From positions 3,836,001 to 3,900,000 of the forward strand of contig JAFFSR010000353.1 of NCBI GenBank assembly GCA_017163975.1: a stretch of DNA of 64,000 bases. The letters are read 5' to 3'. Made by a program: the position numbers and the translations under genes. The notes beneath the pieces are model-generated. The model did not search any database and had not been told where the DNA came from. It was given only the letters and a program-made list of their open reading frames with translations. Of this stretch, positions 21,612 to 34,430 are shown in pieces (position 1 is the first letter of the stretch; the number at the start of each line of letters is the position of its first letter). This DNA comes from Anastatus disparis. Lineage: Eukaryota > Arthropoda > Insecta > Hymenoptera > Eupelmidae.

Positions 21612-23857
21612 ATGGCTGATTCCATTCAGATTCATGCAGACCGTCACTGATCGGATTTTTTTTTTTCTTCTAAGTAATAAAAATACCTTCTATTATGTAT
21701 ACAAAGATAAAATTTAACTCGTAGAACGCTCAGAAAATTTTTACTACTTACATTTTACTAAAGCAATTTTAGTGTTGGATGTAAAAACGAAAATTCAAAA
21801 ATTGAAAATAAACCTATACTTTTAAATGACTATAGCTTCGTCAATTTTCAACCTTTTTGGGCGTTCTTTCAACGAAATTGTGCGGAACTCTGTCTAGTTT
21901 TAAATGCAATCTCGATTTTTGTAATACAATTTGATCTCACTGAGTTATTTACGAAAAACCGAAAAAAGCGACTTTTTTCAAACACGATTTTCTCAAAAAC
22001 TATATTATTTTTTTTTTTAATTTTTATATGATTTTATACATAAAAAATACTAACTTTTAGGGTAGGTGAAAATATGCGATTTTGCCTTATTTTTTTAAAA
22101 GATTTTTAAACGTTTTTTTTATATTTTCGATTTTAAAACATTGATACCATGGCGTATCGTACTATTTTTCCAACTTTACGTGTTCTTACAACTATTTTTA
22201 TGCTTTTATTTATTGATATATCAAAAATATCAACAATAATCTTAAAAATAAACCCCGGATCGAATATTTTGATCAATTAGAACCAAAATTATGACGATTT
22301 CAAGTTTAAAAAAAAATGCTGAAACTTTAAATAAATATGATATTTACATTGAGGAAACGCAATTTTCGTTAAAGATTAAAATCTGAAGATATAAATTTTT
22401 TAATTTAAAAAAAAAGTTATTCTGATGAAAGAATACATAACCATTTATCCTCTTTTTATGGTACATTATTATAATAAAATTTTTTTTTTTTTTGAAGAAT
22501 ATAATTTTTTTATCAGTTTGAATTAAGCTCCTAGAATTTGAATTTATTTTGTAGGGAGTTGACGCATGTCACTACTAGGTGGCAATGATTCGTTCTTTGC
22601 ATTCTCATCAACGACTTGACGCGTTTAAAAATATAAGAAAAGGAAGATAAAAAATAAAGTTGTTTAAGAAAAATTATTTTTTTCGATCTGTCATTGAACA
22701 GAATATCAATAATGGCATCACTGATTGTTAAAATGAAGTGCAAGGATTTAAAAGATAGGCACAAAAAAGTTGTTTATGATTGCTCTAAAAGTCCGCTTAG
22801 AGAATTAGGTGATCTAACGGAGTCTTTGAAGCGCTTGTATCCAAATACTTTTTTCTCTAGAGAAGATAAAGTATGCCCTTCGTGTTACAAAATAATATTA
22901 GATGAAGTGAAAAATGCGCCTATTTTATCGACTTCAAGCAGTCAACAATCTTTGGAAGATTTTATTCATAGTGAAGCTGTGGTAGAACAGCTCAACGAGA
23001 CTTCAAGTAATTTGAAATTAAACATTTCACGAATTAAAATGCCTCAAAGTATCAATATCAAGATGCGAGAATCTTATGCTCTCCGAAAAAGAAAACAAAT
23101 AAGCGATGCATTTGATTCACAAATAGCAAGTAAAATGATGAAAGTCTACGATATAACGGATTTGCCCGCATTGAATGAAAATAATGAATGTAAAAAAAAT
23201 GATAAATGGCTTGAGAATATTAGAATTGCATTAAATAATTGTTCAAATTTTCTTGAGAAAGTGCGATTATTGAGTATTATACCAAGTGATATTTCCAAAG
23301 ATTATTTACTATCAGTTTTACCAAATGTAACTATTTATATGATTGATCAAGCACGATCATTGGTAAATAATAAAAAAATTTAAAATCAGTCTGAGAACTA
23401 TTGTAGCCATTCTTTGGATAGTGAAATTGTAATAAAAGTAAAGGATTATTATCTGAACGATGATTTTAATTGTTCTCGTCAAAGTGCGAATAAAAGCGAC
23501 ACAGTATCTATCAAAGAAAATGGTATAAAAACTAAAAAAGTCAAACGCTTTCTTACGCGAAGTATAAAAGAAATATATCAATTATTTAAAGACGAAAATC
23601 CTGAAATGAAAACAAAAATTGGTAAATCAACATTCTACGCTTTGAGACCGAAGTGGGTTATACCACATCCACCCACCGATTCGTGTCTTTGCGTTTACTG
23701 CGAGAATCTTAAACTTATGTTAGATGCTTTGAATAATTATAAAAAAGAGAATAAACAAGACATTGCAGATTTGGAATTGAAAATATGTTCTTCACTTTTT
23801 TGTTCAAAAGATGATATGAAATGTGTACTAAGAGAATGTAAAGAATGTCCCATTGGA
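21612..23857 (+). mobile_element. long-TIR DDE transposon, copy 1 (3'-truncated)
   Basis: The left tip TGGCTGATTCCATTCAGATT and the following ~700 bp match the left arm of the complete copy at 51799-55887 closely. The transposase starts at 22712. Similarity ends abruptly at about 23857, in the middle of the gene. The right inverted repeat and the gene's 3' half are missing, replaced by unrelated GC-richer sequence. Confidence 0.85.
22712..23857 (+). pseudogene. DDE-type transposase, N-terminal half, truncated
   Basis: The start is chosen at ATG 22712 (MASLIVKMKCKDLK), which aligns with the start in the better copy. The N-terminal half has Cys pairs that could bind zinc: VCPSCYKI near residue 54, CLCVYCEN near residue 330, and CKEC at the end. 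One base change makes a TAA stop at 23381-23383, where the other copy has Tyr. The frame then continues to the break at 23857. None of the DDE catalytic residues remain, so it is not functional. See the copy at 52746-54794 for the full gene. Confidence 0.82.
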
Positions 23858-24070
23858 GAGAAAGAGTCTACTTACTCTTTACTTAGCTGCCTACCCGACA
23901 CTGAAGTGGCTTTTGCTGATCGCTTGCTCTGCGCACGCCCTTATCTTCACAGTGGAAAATTCGTTAGCTTTTGTCGACAAAAATCGCATCATAAGTGGCG
24001 CGGCTCACGAAACAGCTACCACTCCGATATTTTTGACTAATTACTTTCTGACAGCTATGCAGAAACTGTT
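23858..24070. other. unidentified GC-richer segment at transposon break
   Basis: Starting exactly where similarity to the transposon ends, a segment of about 210 bp has balanced composition and holds GCCTACCCGACACTGAAGTG and GCTCTGCGCACGCCC. I cannot assign it. It may be captured foreign sequence. Confidence 0.4.
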
Positions 24071-24288
24071 TTAGCTTTCAATTTAATTTAAAACAAGTTT
24101 TACAGAAGGAAGAAATCTTCAATTTTAGTAAAATAAAAATAAAATACCCTTTAAGTGAATCAAATTTACACAACAAAATGAAATTTAAAAATCAATTAAT
24201 CGTTGAAATTAAATGAAATGAATTAATAAAAATGGTAAAAATTTAAATAAATTATTTAATGAAAATTTCCGTCCAAACAATGTTATCT

Positions 24289-24345
24289 GGCTGATTCCAT
24301 TCAGATTCATGCAGGCTGTCACTAATCGAATTTTTTTTTTCTTCT
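24289..24345 (+). repeat. solo tip fragment of the long-TIR DDE transposon
   Basis: About 57 bp match the transposon tip (TGGCTGATTCCATTCAGATT onward, to the poly-T and CTTCTAA). It is oriented like the left end, so it is not the missing right end of copy 1. At 24344 it joins AGGAGAGTG, resembling the tip of the palindromic family at 38306. Confidence 0.75.
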
Positions 24346-26951
24346 AACTAGGAGAGTGTCACAACTCCGGATCACGGATTTTGCTCAAACTTTGGGATGA
24401 GTTTTGTGACGTGGTTTTACGTCCCAAGAAATTTTCATAATTTTTTTAATCAATTTTTTTTAAGTGAATAATAGATCTGATGGCGCCTATAAAAGTCTTA
24501 AACTGGAATTTAAAATAAGAGTTAAAATAAAACTATTTTCCTTTTTATGTAAACTGTAATGGAGAGGAATTCAAAATGTAATTCAAATCTTCCCGCCTAA
24601 TGACAATGAAGTTGAAGAAGAGAGAACGTTAGTGGCGCCAGTTGTGAAAAGTAAGAAAAGAAATGCGGTTAAAAGAAATGATTATTAAAATATGAAAAGA
24701 CTTAATTTACTATAAAATAATTAGGATTATATAGCGTTTGAAAAGATTTATACTTGTAATTTTGAGTGTTATAAGTCATGTACGCCGCAAAGAAAAAGAT
24801 TGTTAACGCGTTGTATGAGTGAGTAAGAAAGAGATAAAGCGATTAGACGCAAGCAAGCCGGTAGTAAGTAAACGCGTCGTATATATATATTCAAAAGGAA
24901 CAGAGGTTTTCAACTATATTTAGCGTCATAAATAGCAAAAATAATTTTGTCTTAATTTTCTTTATTTTCTTTTAGTAATTTGCGTATAAATCAATGAATG
25001 ATGTATAAGATGTAAAATTTAGCGCCCGGAAATTTTTAATAACAAGCGCCGTGATTGGCCTGTCAAAATTTTTATGTGTGGTCAACCTCAAGAATGTGCG
25101 GGCCCGGTGTCAAAGTGGAGAGAGTATCGAGTGAGATCGGACGTGTGTCACGAGTGCTTAATAAAACAAAGAGCCCTTTGTGAGAAAAAAAGCGTGTTAA
25201 AAGAAAAGTCGTGTAGAGTCAAATAGAGAATTTGTACGTTAAAAGAAAAAAAAATTGAATTTTTTTTTTGTCCATTAGTGCTATAAAAGGAGAATTTCAA
25301 TTTTTTATTTCATTTACGGTCGTTGTTCTTTTATAAAAATTGAGTGAGAGAATTCTAATTGCCGTATATAAATGTGTAATTTCTGGGTAATAATTTAATA
25401 TTATTAGAGTCGAACGTTATCAATTCGTATTGGGGCCGTAACGTAAAAGAAAATCTAGCGAGAAAGAAAATTTATCAAATTTATCGAACAGTGAGAAAAA
25501 TAGTGGCGCCTTTATTAGTAGCGCCGTTATACAACGTTAACAGACCCGATCTCACATTCAACCAAACCTACGCTGCACCCTCTCTATCAACGTCATCTTC
25601 GTAGCGCCAGCCTCTGTCCAGGAAGCCAGCGAAGACAAGCCGAGAGCAAGCGGAGATAGGAAAAGGAGAATAGAGAGAGAGGGTATAAAAAAGGTATAAA
25701 GTGTATTAATTACGTTATCTGTATGTGCTTGCATAACGTAACGTGTTCTTAAACTTTGTGATCGTGCGTAAATTTCTTTCAATTAGAAATATTATATTAT
25801 TATATATAATTATTAGCTTCCGGTGAATGTAAATAAATAAAGTCTAAAAAAAGTGAAATTAAAATTTGTGAATTTATGCCGTTCAGAAGTGACTTAAAAT
25901 CTTCGAGGCATTTGGCATAACAAGTTGTAACGTTCGCCGGGTTCCGCGAAGAAAGCCTCTGTTGCCAGTGAAAAGGGGGAGAGACAAAGCTTTGAACATA
26001 AGAAAGAGTATAGAGTTGATGCGCTTGCTTACCGATAGAAAAGTTGAAACCGTGCGTCCTTCTATATTATAGTAGAGCTACTGAGAGAGAACGTGTGTGA
26101 GTGAGAGAGAGAGAGCATATTTATTTGGTTTTTTTTTAGTTGCACCGCAAGTGTTATTAAGAATGAAATCATTTGTTCTATTTCTTATATTATATTAGTG
26201 GCGATGGATTTATTATATGCGAATGTGTGTGTGAAAGAATTCAAACAGAGCATTTTAAGCCATTGCCAAAATTATTAGATTTCAAGTAAATAGTTTCTTT
26301 TCTTTTTTTTATTGTTTAATTAAAGAAGTTTATTATTTTAACTATTGAAATCATGTACAGTGTTTCTTTCAAATACCCCTTTTAAATAATATTTCATTGC
26401 AAAAATTTTAATACATTTTCTAAACTATTGCGCCTAAATCTTGGGCCTTTAAAACCCGAACAAGGGCTACAATTTTTCAGGGGACTCCTTCTGTAGATCT
26501 TTCGTAAAAAAGTAAGATTGAAATATAAATAAATAAATTCGACGTTTTAGGGAATAGTTGGATGTCCGACTATTTATCACGTTGCAGTTTTCACATGACA
26601 AAATATGAAAAAAGCTACGGTTAGTCACATACGCTCAATATTTCCTTAGATACAGGCTATTAAAGAAAATCACTAAAAAAGTTACTAGATTTTTAAACGT
26701 ATATAGTTCTTTAGCATTGATAGCTAGAAACTTGAAACTGTTTTTTAAATGAAAGCTTAGCTCAATTGGAAAAGTAAAATAAATTTTTTAATAAATCTAA
26801 AAATTAAAATATAAATTGAATTTGTTTTTTTTATAATCATTGATTTCCATTTTATTCTATTTTAATTTTTACAATTTAATTTATAAAATTTTATCCCACA
26901 TTTTAACGTAGCTTTACATTCTTTTGATTTTCTATTTTTTTATTATTTTAC

Positions 26952-26989
<38 letters not shown>

Positions 26990-27846
26990 CCAATATTATC
27001 CTTTTACTAACAATAAAAATTTTTAAAAACAAAACTACTCTGATTCTGGAGAGTCCTCTAAAGTTTGAGACGCCAGTAAGACCTGTTAAGAGCAGCCTTT
27101 GAGCCGCACTTAACGGTAAGAGTTCAAAAAAGAAGAATGAATAAATAAACTCCCAATAGGAATTAGCATGTTACCAACTATTCACCGCAGCTCCGTCTGG
27201 AAAGTGATTCCCCGCGAAATTAAAGACGCATTAAGTAACCGTTCCTATGTAAAAGAAGGTGGTAAAAGTCCTGACGTTACACATTGACTGTGAGTATGGT
27301 ATTATAATTTTCTGTTCATTATTAAAAAATAATAGTTGCATATTTACTAATATTTGCATCAGTAAAGAAATTGATGTTATGTACTAATGTACCAGTGCTG
27401 ATGCCTACTTGCCATCAATTAGATTCATTTAATACACGAGACACGAAAAACTTCGAGAAAAATAAATCCCATATAAAAGATATATTATTACTTTATTTAT
27501 TTTCTTATTATTATTAAAAAAATTAAAGAAATAGTCAACTTTTTAAATTATTTTTCAGACTTTTCTTAAATTTAAAAAGCGTTCAAGCATAATGTATAGT
27601 CCGCAACCGATTTAGGTCCATCCGATTAAGGTCCTCTTCTACCACTTGACCTTCGAGTGACTATTTCATAACTCATGTTTGATTTAGGACTGCTTATAAA
27701 TACAGAGATTTTAATTAATGAAATGTATGAAAATTGATTAAAAATTTTAAAAAATATAGGGGTCACCGGGGCTAATCGGACCCCCGGGGAAAAGCGGACT
27801 GGTATCACTTTATATAAATATATATTACATATTTATTTTACCACTG
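24346..27846. other. no gene recognised; mixed repeats
   Basis: A palindrome-family-like tip starts at about 24344. Between about 24600 and 26100 composition is less AT-biased, with GTGGCGCC-type motifs near 24628 and 25502, and GA-rich stretches. A TA array lies at 26955-26988. I see no protein motif. A retroelement leader or LTR is possible but unproven. Confidence 0.45.
26955..26988. repeat. TA microsatellite
   Basis: An uninterrupted TA run is directly visible. Confidence 0.95.
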
Positions 27847-27920
27847 AGATTTTAATATTGTTACATCAAATTGCTTTCTTTGTTAGAGTTTATTTATAGT
27901 TATTTCAATCTTCTAATATT
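27847..27920. repeat. 74 bp repeat, identical to 32027-32100
   Basis: The segment, starting AGATTTTAATATTGTTACAT, is identical to one at 32027-32100 as far as I can read. Flanks differ. At the second place the ~70 bp is flanked by a short direct repeat (ATTAAGA), which suggests it moved. Confidence 0.85.
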
Positions 27921-27964
27921 TACTTGTACTTATATCCAGTGGTGCCAGTCCAATTTTCCCCGGG

Positions 27965-29801
27965 GGTTAGATTTATCCCGGTTTCCCCTATATATATTAA
28001 TTTTATCTATATGAGCAAAATTTTTACTTTTCAGTCAGTTTGTGGGGGGGGGGGTCTGACTATTTCTCCTTCATTTTAGTATGTTATTGTACCTTAAAAA
28101 ATACTTTCTGCAAATTTTCAGCCCTCTAGCTTTTCTTGGACCCGAGAAAATGCAATTAATATGCCAAAAAATGGCCCTTTTCGCCCTATTTTCGCAGATC
28201 GATATCTTCATGATATATGAGGCGATTTAATTTTAACAAATGTGATTTTTTTTGTCTTTACTTTTAGTTTTTATAAAAAAATTTTGAGAACTTCAAGTAT
28301 TAAGGCTCATTGTTGGGAACCGATTAAGTGAGACAGAAAATTAGAAAATTTGATTATTTTTAAATGATTGACAAATCTGCAATAATAAATATAGAACCTT
28401 CTTACTGGTCGCGATTTATTGGTTTTGGAATCACTTTCGAAAGGCAACCTGATAAATTAAAATTCGTGACGTAGATTCTGAGATACAGCTGTTTGAATGT
28501 GGTCATTTTTCCGAAACTAGTGTTTTTTCGCATTTTTAAACTAGCACAGGTCATTTCTACCTGCTTAAAAGTGCATAACAATTTAACTAAAAGTAATTCT
28601 AGACATAAAATACAATTTCTTTTTAGAAATTTTCCTGGCCCGAATCTCAATCCAGTTCATTTGGACCGCTGAAAATTTCATTTTCTGCTCCTCAAATAAA
28701 CCAATTTAACTAGCCGTTGTGGTTCTTGCTCTTCATTTTATTCATCTAGCAAATAATGGTTTCTAAAATAAGCTACTACACCTTTAATTTAAGCTTTGCT
28801 AAATGTCTCTCGCTGTTTTAGAACTAGACTTATGGCAATTTAAAGATTTTCCTGAACTTGAAGTTTTATGCCTAAATCGCTGATTTTTAAATTTAACCTC
28901 GAAAGTGCAATAGTCCAAGTTTTAGAGTGAAAAAGGCTTTTCTGAAATATTAAAATGAATATCCTGACTTTTAGTGTAATAGTTAAAACAGCCTCCTGTG
29001 AAAATTTTTGTTTTCTAGGTTTTAACACTCGAAAAAACCCTCTTTATAAATTTAAACATATGTTAAATGTTACTAAAGTAACATCGATACTCAAGTAACA
29101 CCTTTGCTTGAGTTGAAACGTTGCTTGAGTTAGGTTTATGAATCGCAATCTAAGTTTTATATTCTGCATATCCCGAATGCCGAAATCAGATAAGACGGAA
29201 TAGAAGTGACGTCATAGAACAGTTAATCAGAGATATTTACAAAATAATATAAGAATTTGTCCGCAAATTTCAAACTAAAAACAAAAATGTTTGAAAAGTG
29301 TAAAAAATTACTTAAAATTATTCTAACGAGACTCTTTTATTGTAAAAATGAAATATTTCCTACTGCCATAAAGAAATAATTTAATTAACTATGTTATTTC
29401 TTAATTATAATGTTGCTAATCAATATAACTTTTATTTCACGCCATATGAACGTAGAAAATGAAATTTGATGGTATAGAAAAAGTGATTAAACTAGAAGTA
29501 AAGACAAAAAAATGACACTTGTTAAATTAAAATTTGCTCACAGGTCATGGAGATATTGAGCTGCAAAAATAGGGTGATAAGGGCCCTTTTTGGCATATTA
29601 ATTGCGTTTTCTCGGGTCCAAGAAACGCTAGAGGGCTGAAAATTTGCAGAAAGTATTTATTTTAAGGTACAGTAACATACTAAAATGGAGGAGAAATGGT
29701 CAGACCTCCCCCCCCCCCCCACAAACTGACTAAAAAGTAAAAAATTTGCTCATATAGATAAAATTAATATATATAGGGGAAACCGGGTTAAATCTAACCT
29801 A
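27965..29801. mobile_element. long-inverted-repeat element, ~1.8 kb
   Basis: The tips are inverted copies: GGTTAGATTTATCCCGGTTT on the left, and its near-complement ending AACCGGGTTAAATCTAACCT on the right. Arms of about 330 bp pair, including TTGGACCCGAGAAAATGCAA near 28135 and its partner near 29605, and G-tract/C-tract partners near 28045 and 29706. The roughly 1.1 kb interior shows no convincing protein. Non-autonomous DNA transposon or foldback element. Confidence 0.8.
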
Positions 29802-30739
29802 AGGAAGGAAAATAATTATTTTCCTCCCTTAGGAAAAATAATTCCATTTTTGCAAAAGACGCTACTTTTGCTCTGGGCACAATGAAATAAGCTGACTATG
29901 GAAAAATAAAATTTAATATACATTTGATAATTAATTTATTGAACAATAATTATATATTTTATATAATAAATAATTTTACATTAGAAGTGAACAAAATGTT
30001 TAGTTCACTATTGTTGCCAATCTTGTGTGAACGACTCTTAACTACTGAACGTTAGATATATTTATGCAAACTTTAGTTTACATTTATGTATCCAACAAAA
30101 TTATTATTAATATGAAATAAATTCGATAGTATAATTATAAACTTGCCGTCGAGGCGCTACCGCGCCTCTTGATATAATGATAAGAAAATTTCTAAAGAAG
30201 GCTGATTTCATTCAGATTCATGAAGGCCGTCACAGATCGAATTTTTTTTTGGCTGTAAACTATGTGAATGTGTTTTCATACTCAAGAGAAGATGTGGAGA
30301 CCCTAAAATGTGGCTTAGAACAATTATTTCACAACGCTAGAGTTTATTTTCTGTTAAATGTATAAATAAAAGGTTAAAAAATGAAAATAGGTTTCCATAT
30401 TCAAAATGCTCTATCTCTTTCACGACGCTATAGTTTATTTTCTGTTAAATGTATGAATAAAAGGTTAAAAAATAAAAATAGGCCTCCATATTCAAAATGC
30501 TCTATCTCCGTCAATTTACAACGCATTGTTATTCTATAGATACAAATTAATACCGTCGACCTATTAATAAAAAACCAAAATAAATCGATTTTCTTTCAAC
30601 GTGATTTTCTCAAAAACTATATTTTTTTTCTTCAAATTTTAATGTTTTTATACATGAAAAAACTTACTTTTAAGGTGGATCAGAATATGCTATTTTGCGT
30701 TATTTTTTTTAAGAGTTTTTAAAATTTTATTCTATTTTT

Positions 30740-32020
30740 GCTTTCTCATAGAGAAAGCATTGTATCGATAAAAAAATTTTTTCTATTTTTTCATTAATTT
30801 GTACATATTTGGACTTGAAGGATTTGCTTCAAAATTTGTATGCAAGTTATTCGCTACTGTCTGAAGAAAACAAGCTTTGGAAAACTAATTTTCTCAACGC
30901 AGTTTTAATTTTAAAGCATTTTGAAAATTTTCAAAAAAAATTTTATTTTTCATTTATCTTCTATTTTGTGTGAACCATACTATATATTTTCTCAAAAATT
31001 TTTATACAATCGATTCGCTATCGTCTGAAAAAAATAAGCTTTTGAAAAATAATTTTCATGGTATGGTTAAAATTTTAGAAAATTTTAAATATTTTAAAAA
31101 AAATTTTGATTTTCCGTTTCTTATTTTTTTTTATTTTACGTGAAGTACTCGATAGATTTATTCTAAAATTTGCAGAGAAATTATTTGCGACTGCCAAAAT
31201 GAGGGAAATTGTTGAAAATTGTTTTTCTTAGTGAAGTTTGAATTTTAGAGCATTTTTGAAATTTCGAAAAAGAAAATGATATTTATTTAGACAACGAGAT
31301 CTCGAAAATTACTCAATAAATTTGCTTCAAATTTTGCATACTATCTATTATTTTTTATAAGTAGGCGGGAAGCTATTGAAAATTGGTTTTTGTAGCGTAT
31401 TTTATTTATAGAGCGATTTTAAGAATTTAAAAAAAATTTTCGATTTTTTATTTTTTTTTTATTTTATGTAAATTGCTTGATGAATTTATTTAGAAATTTG
31501 CATGAGAATTATTTGCATCTGTCAAAAGAAGTATGACTTTTAAAAACCGATTTTCTTAGCATAGTTTTAATTTTAGAAACCTTTTTTAATTTTTCAAAAG
31601 AATTTTCATTTTTTATTTTTTTTTATTTTACGTAAACTACTCGATAGATTTGCTTTGAAATTTTTATACAAGTTATTCGCTACTGTCTTTATAAAACAAG
31701 CTTTTAAAAAATAATTTTCTCAGAGTAGCTCTTTGATCACTTCTTTTGATTTTTCGTTTACTGACGCTTTTCTCACTTCCTCACTTTCTCTCTGTCCTTC
31801 TATCTTAGATTAATCCTCATTTTTACCCTATTTTCATCCATCCTTGTTTCTCTCTTCCTATTTCCTAATTACTCTCTCACATTCACTAATTTTTTTTTTA
31901 ATAAAAATTGTATTTTACATTTAAATTACATTTTAAAAAATAAAATCAAATTACTCAATTCAATGAGCTCTATGAGAAAGCATTGCGCCAAAGCACTTGG
32001 CAGCGCTTTTAAATTATAGA
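30740..32020 (-). mobile_element. TIR element with tandem array, copy B
   Basis: This copy is inverted relative to 6602-11583. It has both tips (GCTTTCTCATAGAGAAAGCA at the left; TATGAGAAAGCATTGCGCC at the right) and about 1 kb of the ~165 bp array, without the nested LINE or palindrome. It interrupts the left arm of DDE copy 3: the other arm shows the uninterrupted site as a T-rich run before CAATTATAGAATATTAAG. Confidence 0.8.
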
Positions 32021-32026
32021 GTATTA

Positions 32027-32100
32027 AGATTTTAATATTGTTACATCAAATTGCTTTCTTTGTTAGAGTTTATTTATAGTTATTTCAATCTTCTAATATT
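32027..32100. repeat. 74 bp repeat, identical to 27847-27920
   Basis: The copy lies just outside array element copy B, inside the left arm of DDE copy 3. The opposite arm lacks it. It is flanked by ATTAAGA on both sides. Confidence 0.85.
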
Positions 32101-32523
32101 AAGATCATGTACTCTTCCAATAATTATGCTCTTTTACAATTCGTTCACTGTTTAATTCAAAAGTATATTGTTAATGTTTGCAAAACCCTTAAGATGAAAT
32201 ATTGGTCAACTTTTTTGATCAATTAGAACAAAAGTTATAGCAATTGTAAGTTGAAAAATATGTTCAAAAAGAAAAAATAAATAATCATTCATTCAGTTCG
32301 TATTCTGCGCCTGCGAGTGAAATTCAGTTTAAAATTAGTTGGCGCATGCCGCCGATAATAAGCGAATTCGCATTCCAAGCGTAGTCATTAGCAATATAGC
32401 TCATCACAGTACATAAGAAGAGATTGAATTAAGAAACAAATGGTCCAACTTTTAAAATCTTTTTTTCGCTTTATTAAAAGATTTTGAGTTAATTACAACG
32501 TCATCTTCACTGACCAAGATATA

Positions 32524-34430
32524 GTGCAAGGACTTAAAAAAAGACACACGAAAGCTATGTACCATTCCTCTAAAAATCCTTTTAGAGGATTGGGCCATAT
32601 AACGGAGTCTTTGCAGCGCTTGTATCCAAAGATTTTGCTATCTAGAGAAGATAAAGTTTGCGCTGGAAGCTATAAATTATTCTTAGAAAAAGTGAAGAAT
32701 GCTGCACCCTCTTTATCTAATTCAAGCAGTCAACAATCTTCAGAAGAAATTAATGACGGCGAGATTGTGGTGCACGAGCTTAACGAAACCGCAACTAATT
32801 TGAATTAAAAGATTTCACCTATCAAGATACCTCAAACCTTTAATGTGAAGATGCAAAAATCGTATGTCATTCAAAAAAGAAAGAAAATGAATGATGCATT
32901 CGATTTTTTAGTAGCTAGTAAAATGATGAGATTTTATCGCATGTAAGACATGTGATAAATGGCTCAAAAATATTAAAATTGTCTTGAAAATTATTCAAGT
33001 TTTTCCGAAAAAGTGCGGCCATTAACCATCATACCCACTGGTTTTTCCAAAGAATATTTATTATCGGATCTGTCAGGCGTTACTACGTACATGATTAATC
33101 AAGCACGCTCACTGGTGAATAATGAAGATGTCTATAAAAAGCTTGAAAATTATAGTGGCCATTCTTTGGATAGGGAAGTTGGTTTAAAAGTCGAAGAGTA
33201 GTATCCAAACGATGATTTTAATTGCTCTCGACAACGTGCAAATAAAAAGTAAAAAGAATGTCTGAATTATTTAAAAAAAAAAATCCCTAAATGGAAAAGA
33301 AAATTGACAAATCAACATTTTGTGCCTTCAGACCAGAGTGGGTTATACAACATCCACCCAATGATTCGTGTTTTTGTATTTATTGCGAAAATTTGGGACT
33401 TATGCTCATAGCTTAAGAAAATTATAATACAAACAATAAACATGACATTTCAAAAATTGAATCAAATAAATTTTTTTCTTTATTTTGCTCTAAAGATGAT
33501 ATGAAATGTATACTCGGAGACTGTGAAGAATTCCCAATTAGAGAAGCTATTTATTTGCATATGATTTCTTTAACGGAAGAAGATCTTTATGAAGAAATAA
33601 TTTATAGTATTTAGGAAAAATCAGATTTACTTAATGAAACTAGTACCAAGACTTCTTGATACAATTGAGAAAATATGTTCTTACCGTGAATACTTATAAA
33701 ATGATTAAAGAAATTTAACGTATTGCTATTCAAGAGGCAAAAATTTTAGTAAAAAAAGCCAGTTTCAATTAGTAATTTATGTAAATTTTGCCAAAAATTG
33801 GACGGTCTTATTACAAATTGAAGTACAAAAATACTACTGGGGCAAAAATCAAATATCCATATTTACATCTGTATGCCACTTTAAAAATGATTCGACGGTT
33901 AGTTATGTCACAGTTTGTGACGATACGAAACATGATTCTTCTCATGCTTTAATGGCTGTAAATTCAATTATGGAGAATATAAAGCAAAAACACACTCTGC
34001 AAGAATTAGAAGAAATCATAATCATTTCGGACAGAGCCTCCAGTCATTTCAAAAATAGATACCAATATTACGAGTTCAGAAATTCTAAAGAAAAAAGAAA
34101 ATGGTTATTTTCTGCAACCAGATATGGAAAAGGTGCTGGAATAGGACGTATAGTTGAACATTATGTCACAGTGCACAATTTGTTCAAGCAAAGTGCAGAT
34201 TTATTAGAAATGCAGAGAATTTCGCGGCTCATGTGTCACTTTAGACTATATATCAACATTCTCCATTTAAGCAAAGAAAAACTAGATGTTTTCCGACAAA
34301 CGAAAAAAGTTGTATGGCAATAAAAAGCAAAAGAAGTCAAGGGAAAATTTATTGTTGGAAAGCTGAACAAAATCTTGTGTTTACTTCTAGAACTTCATTG
34401 CATGAATGGAAAAATATGAATATATAAATT
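32524..34430 (+). pseudogene. DDE-type transposase relic, copy 3
   Basis: The reading frame is cut by many stops and shifts but follows the other copies along its length. It has an N-terminal RHTKAMYHSSKNPFRGLGH, a CLCVYCEN-like site changed to CFCIYCEN near 33370, and a region corresponding to VDFAEN reading VNFAKN near 33783, so the first catalytic Asp is lost. The second catalytic Asp remains in IIISDRASSHFKN (near 34020), followed by a KWLFSATRYGKGAGIGRI block. Divergence from copies 1 and 2 is large. Confidence 0.8.
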
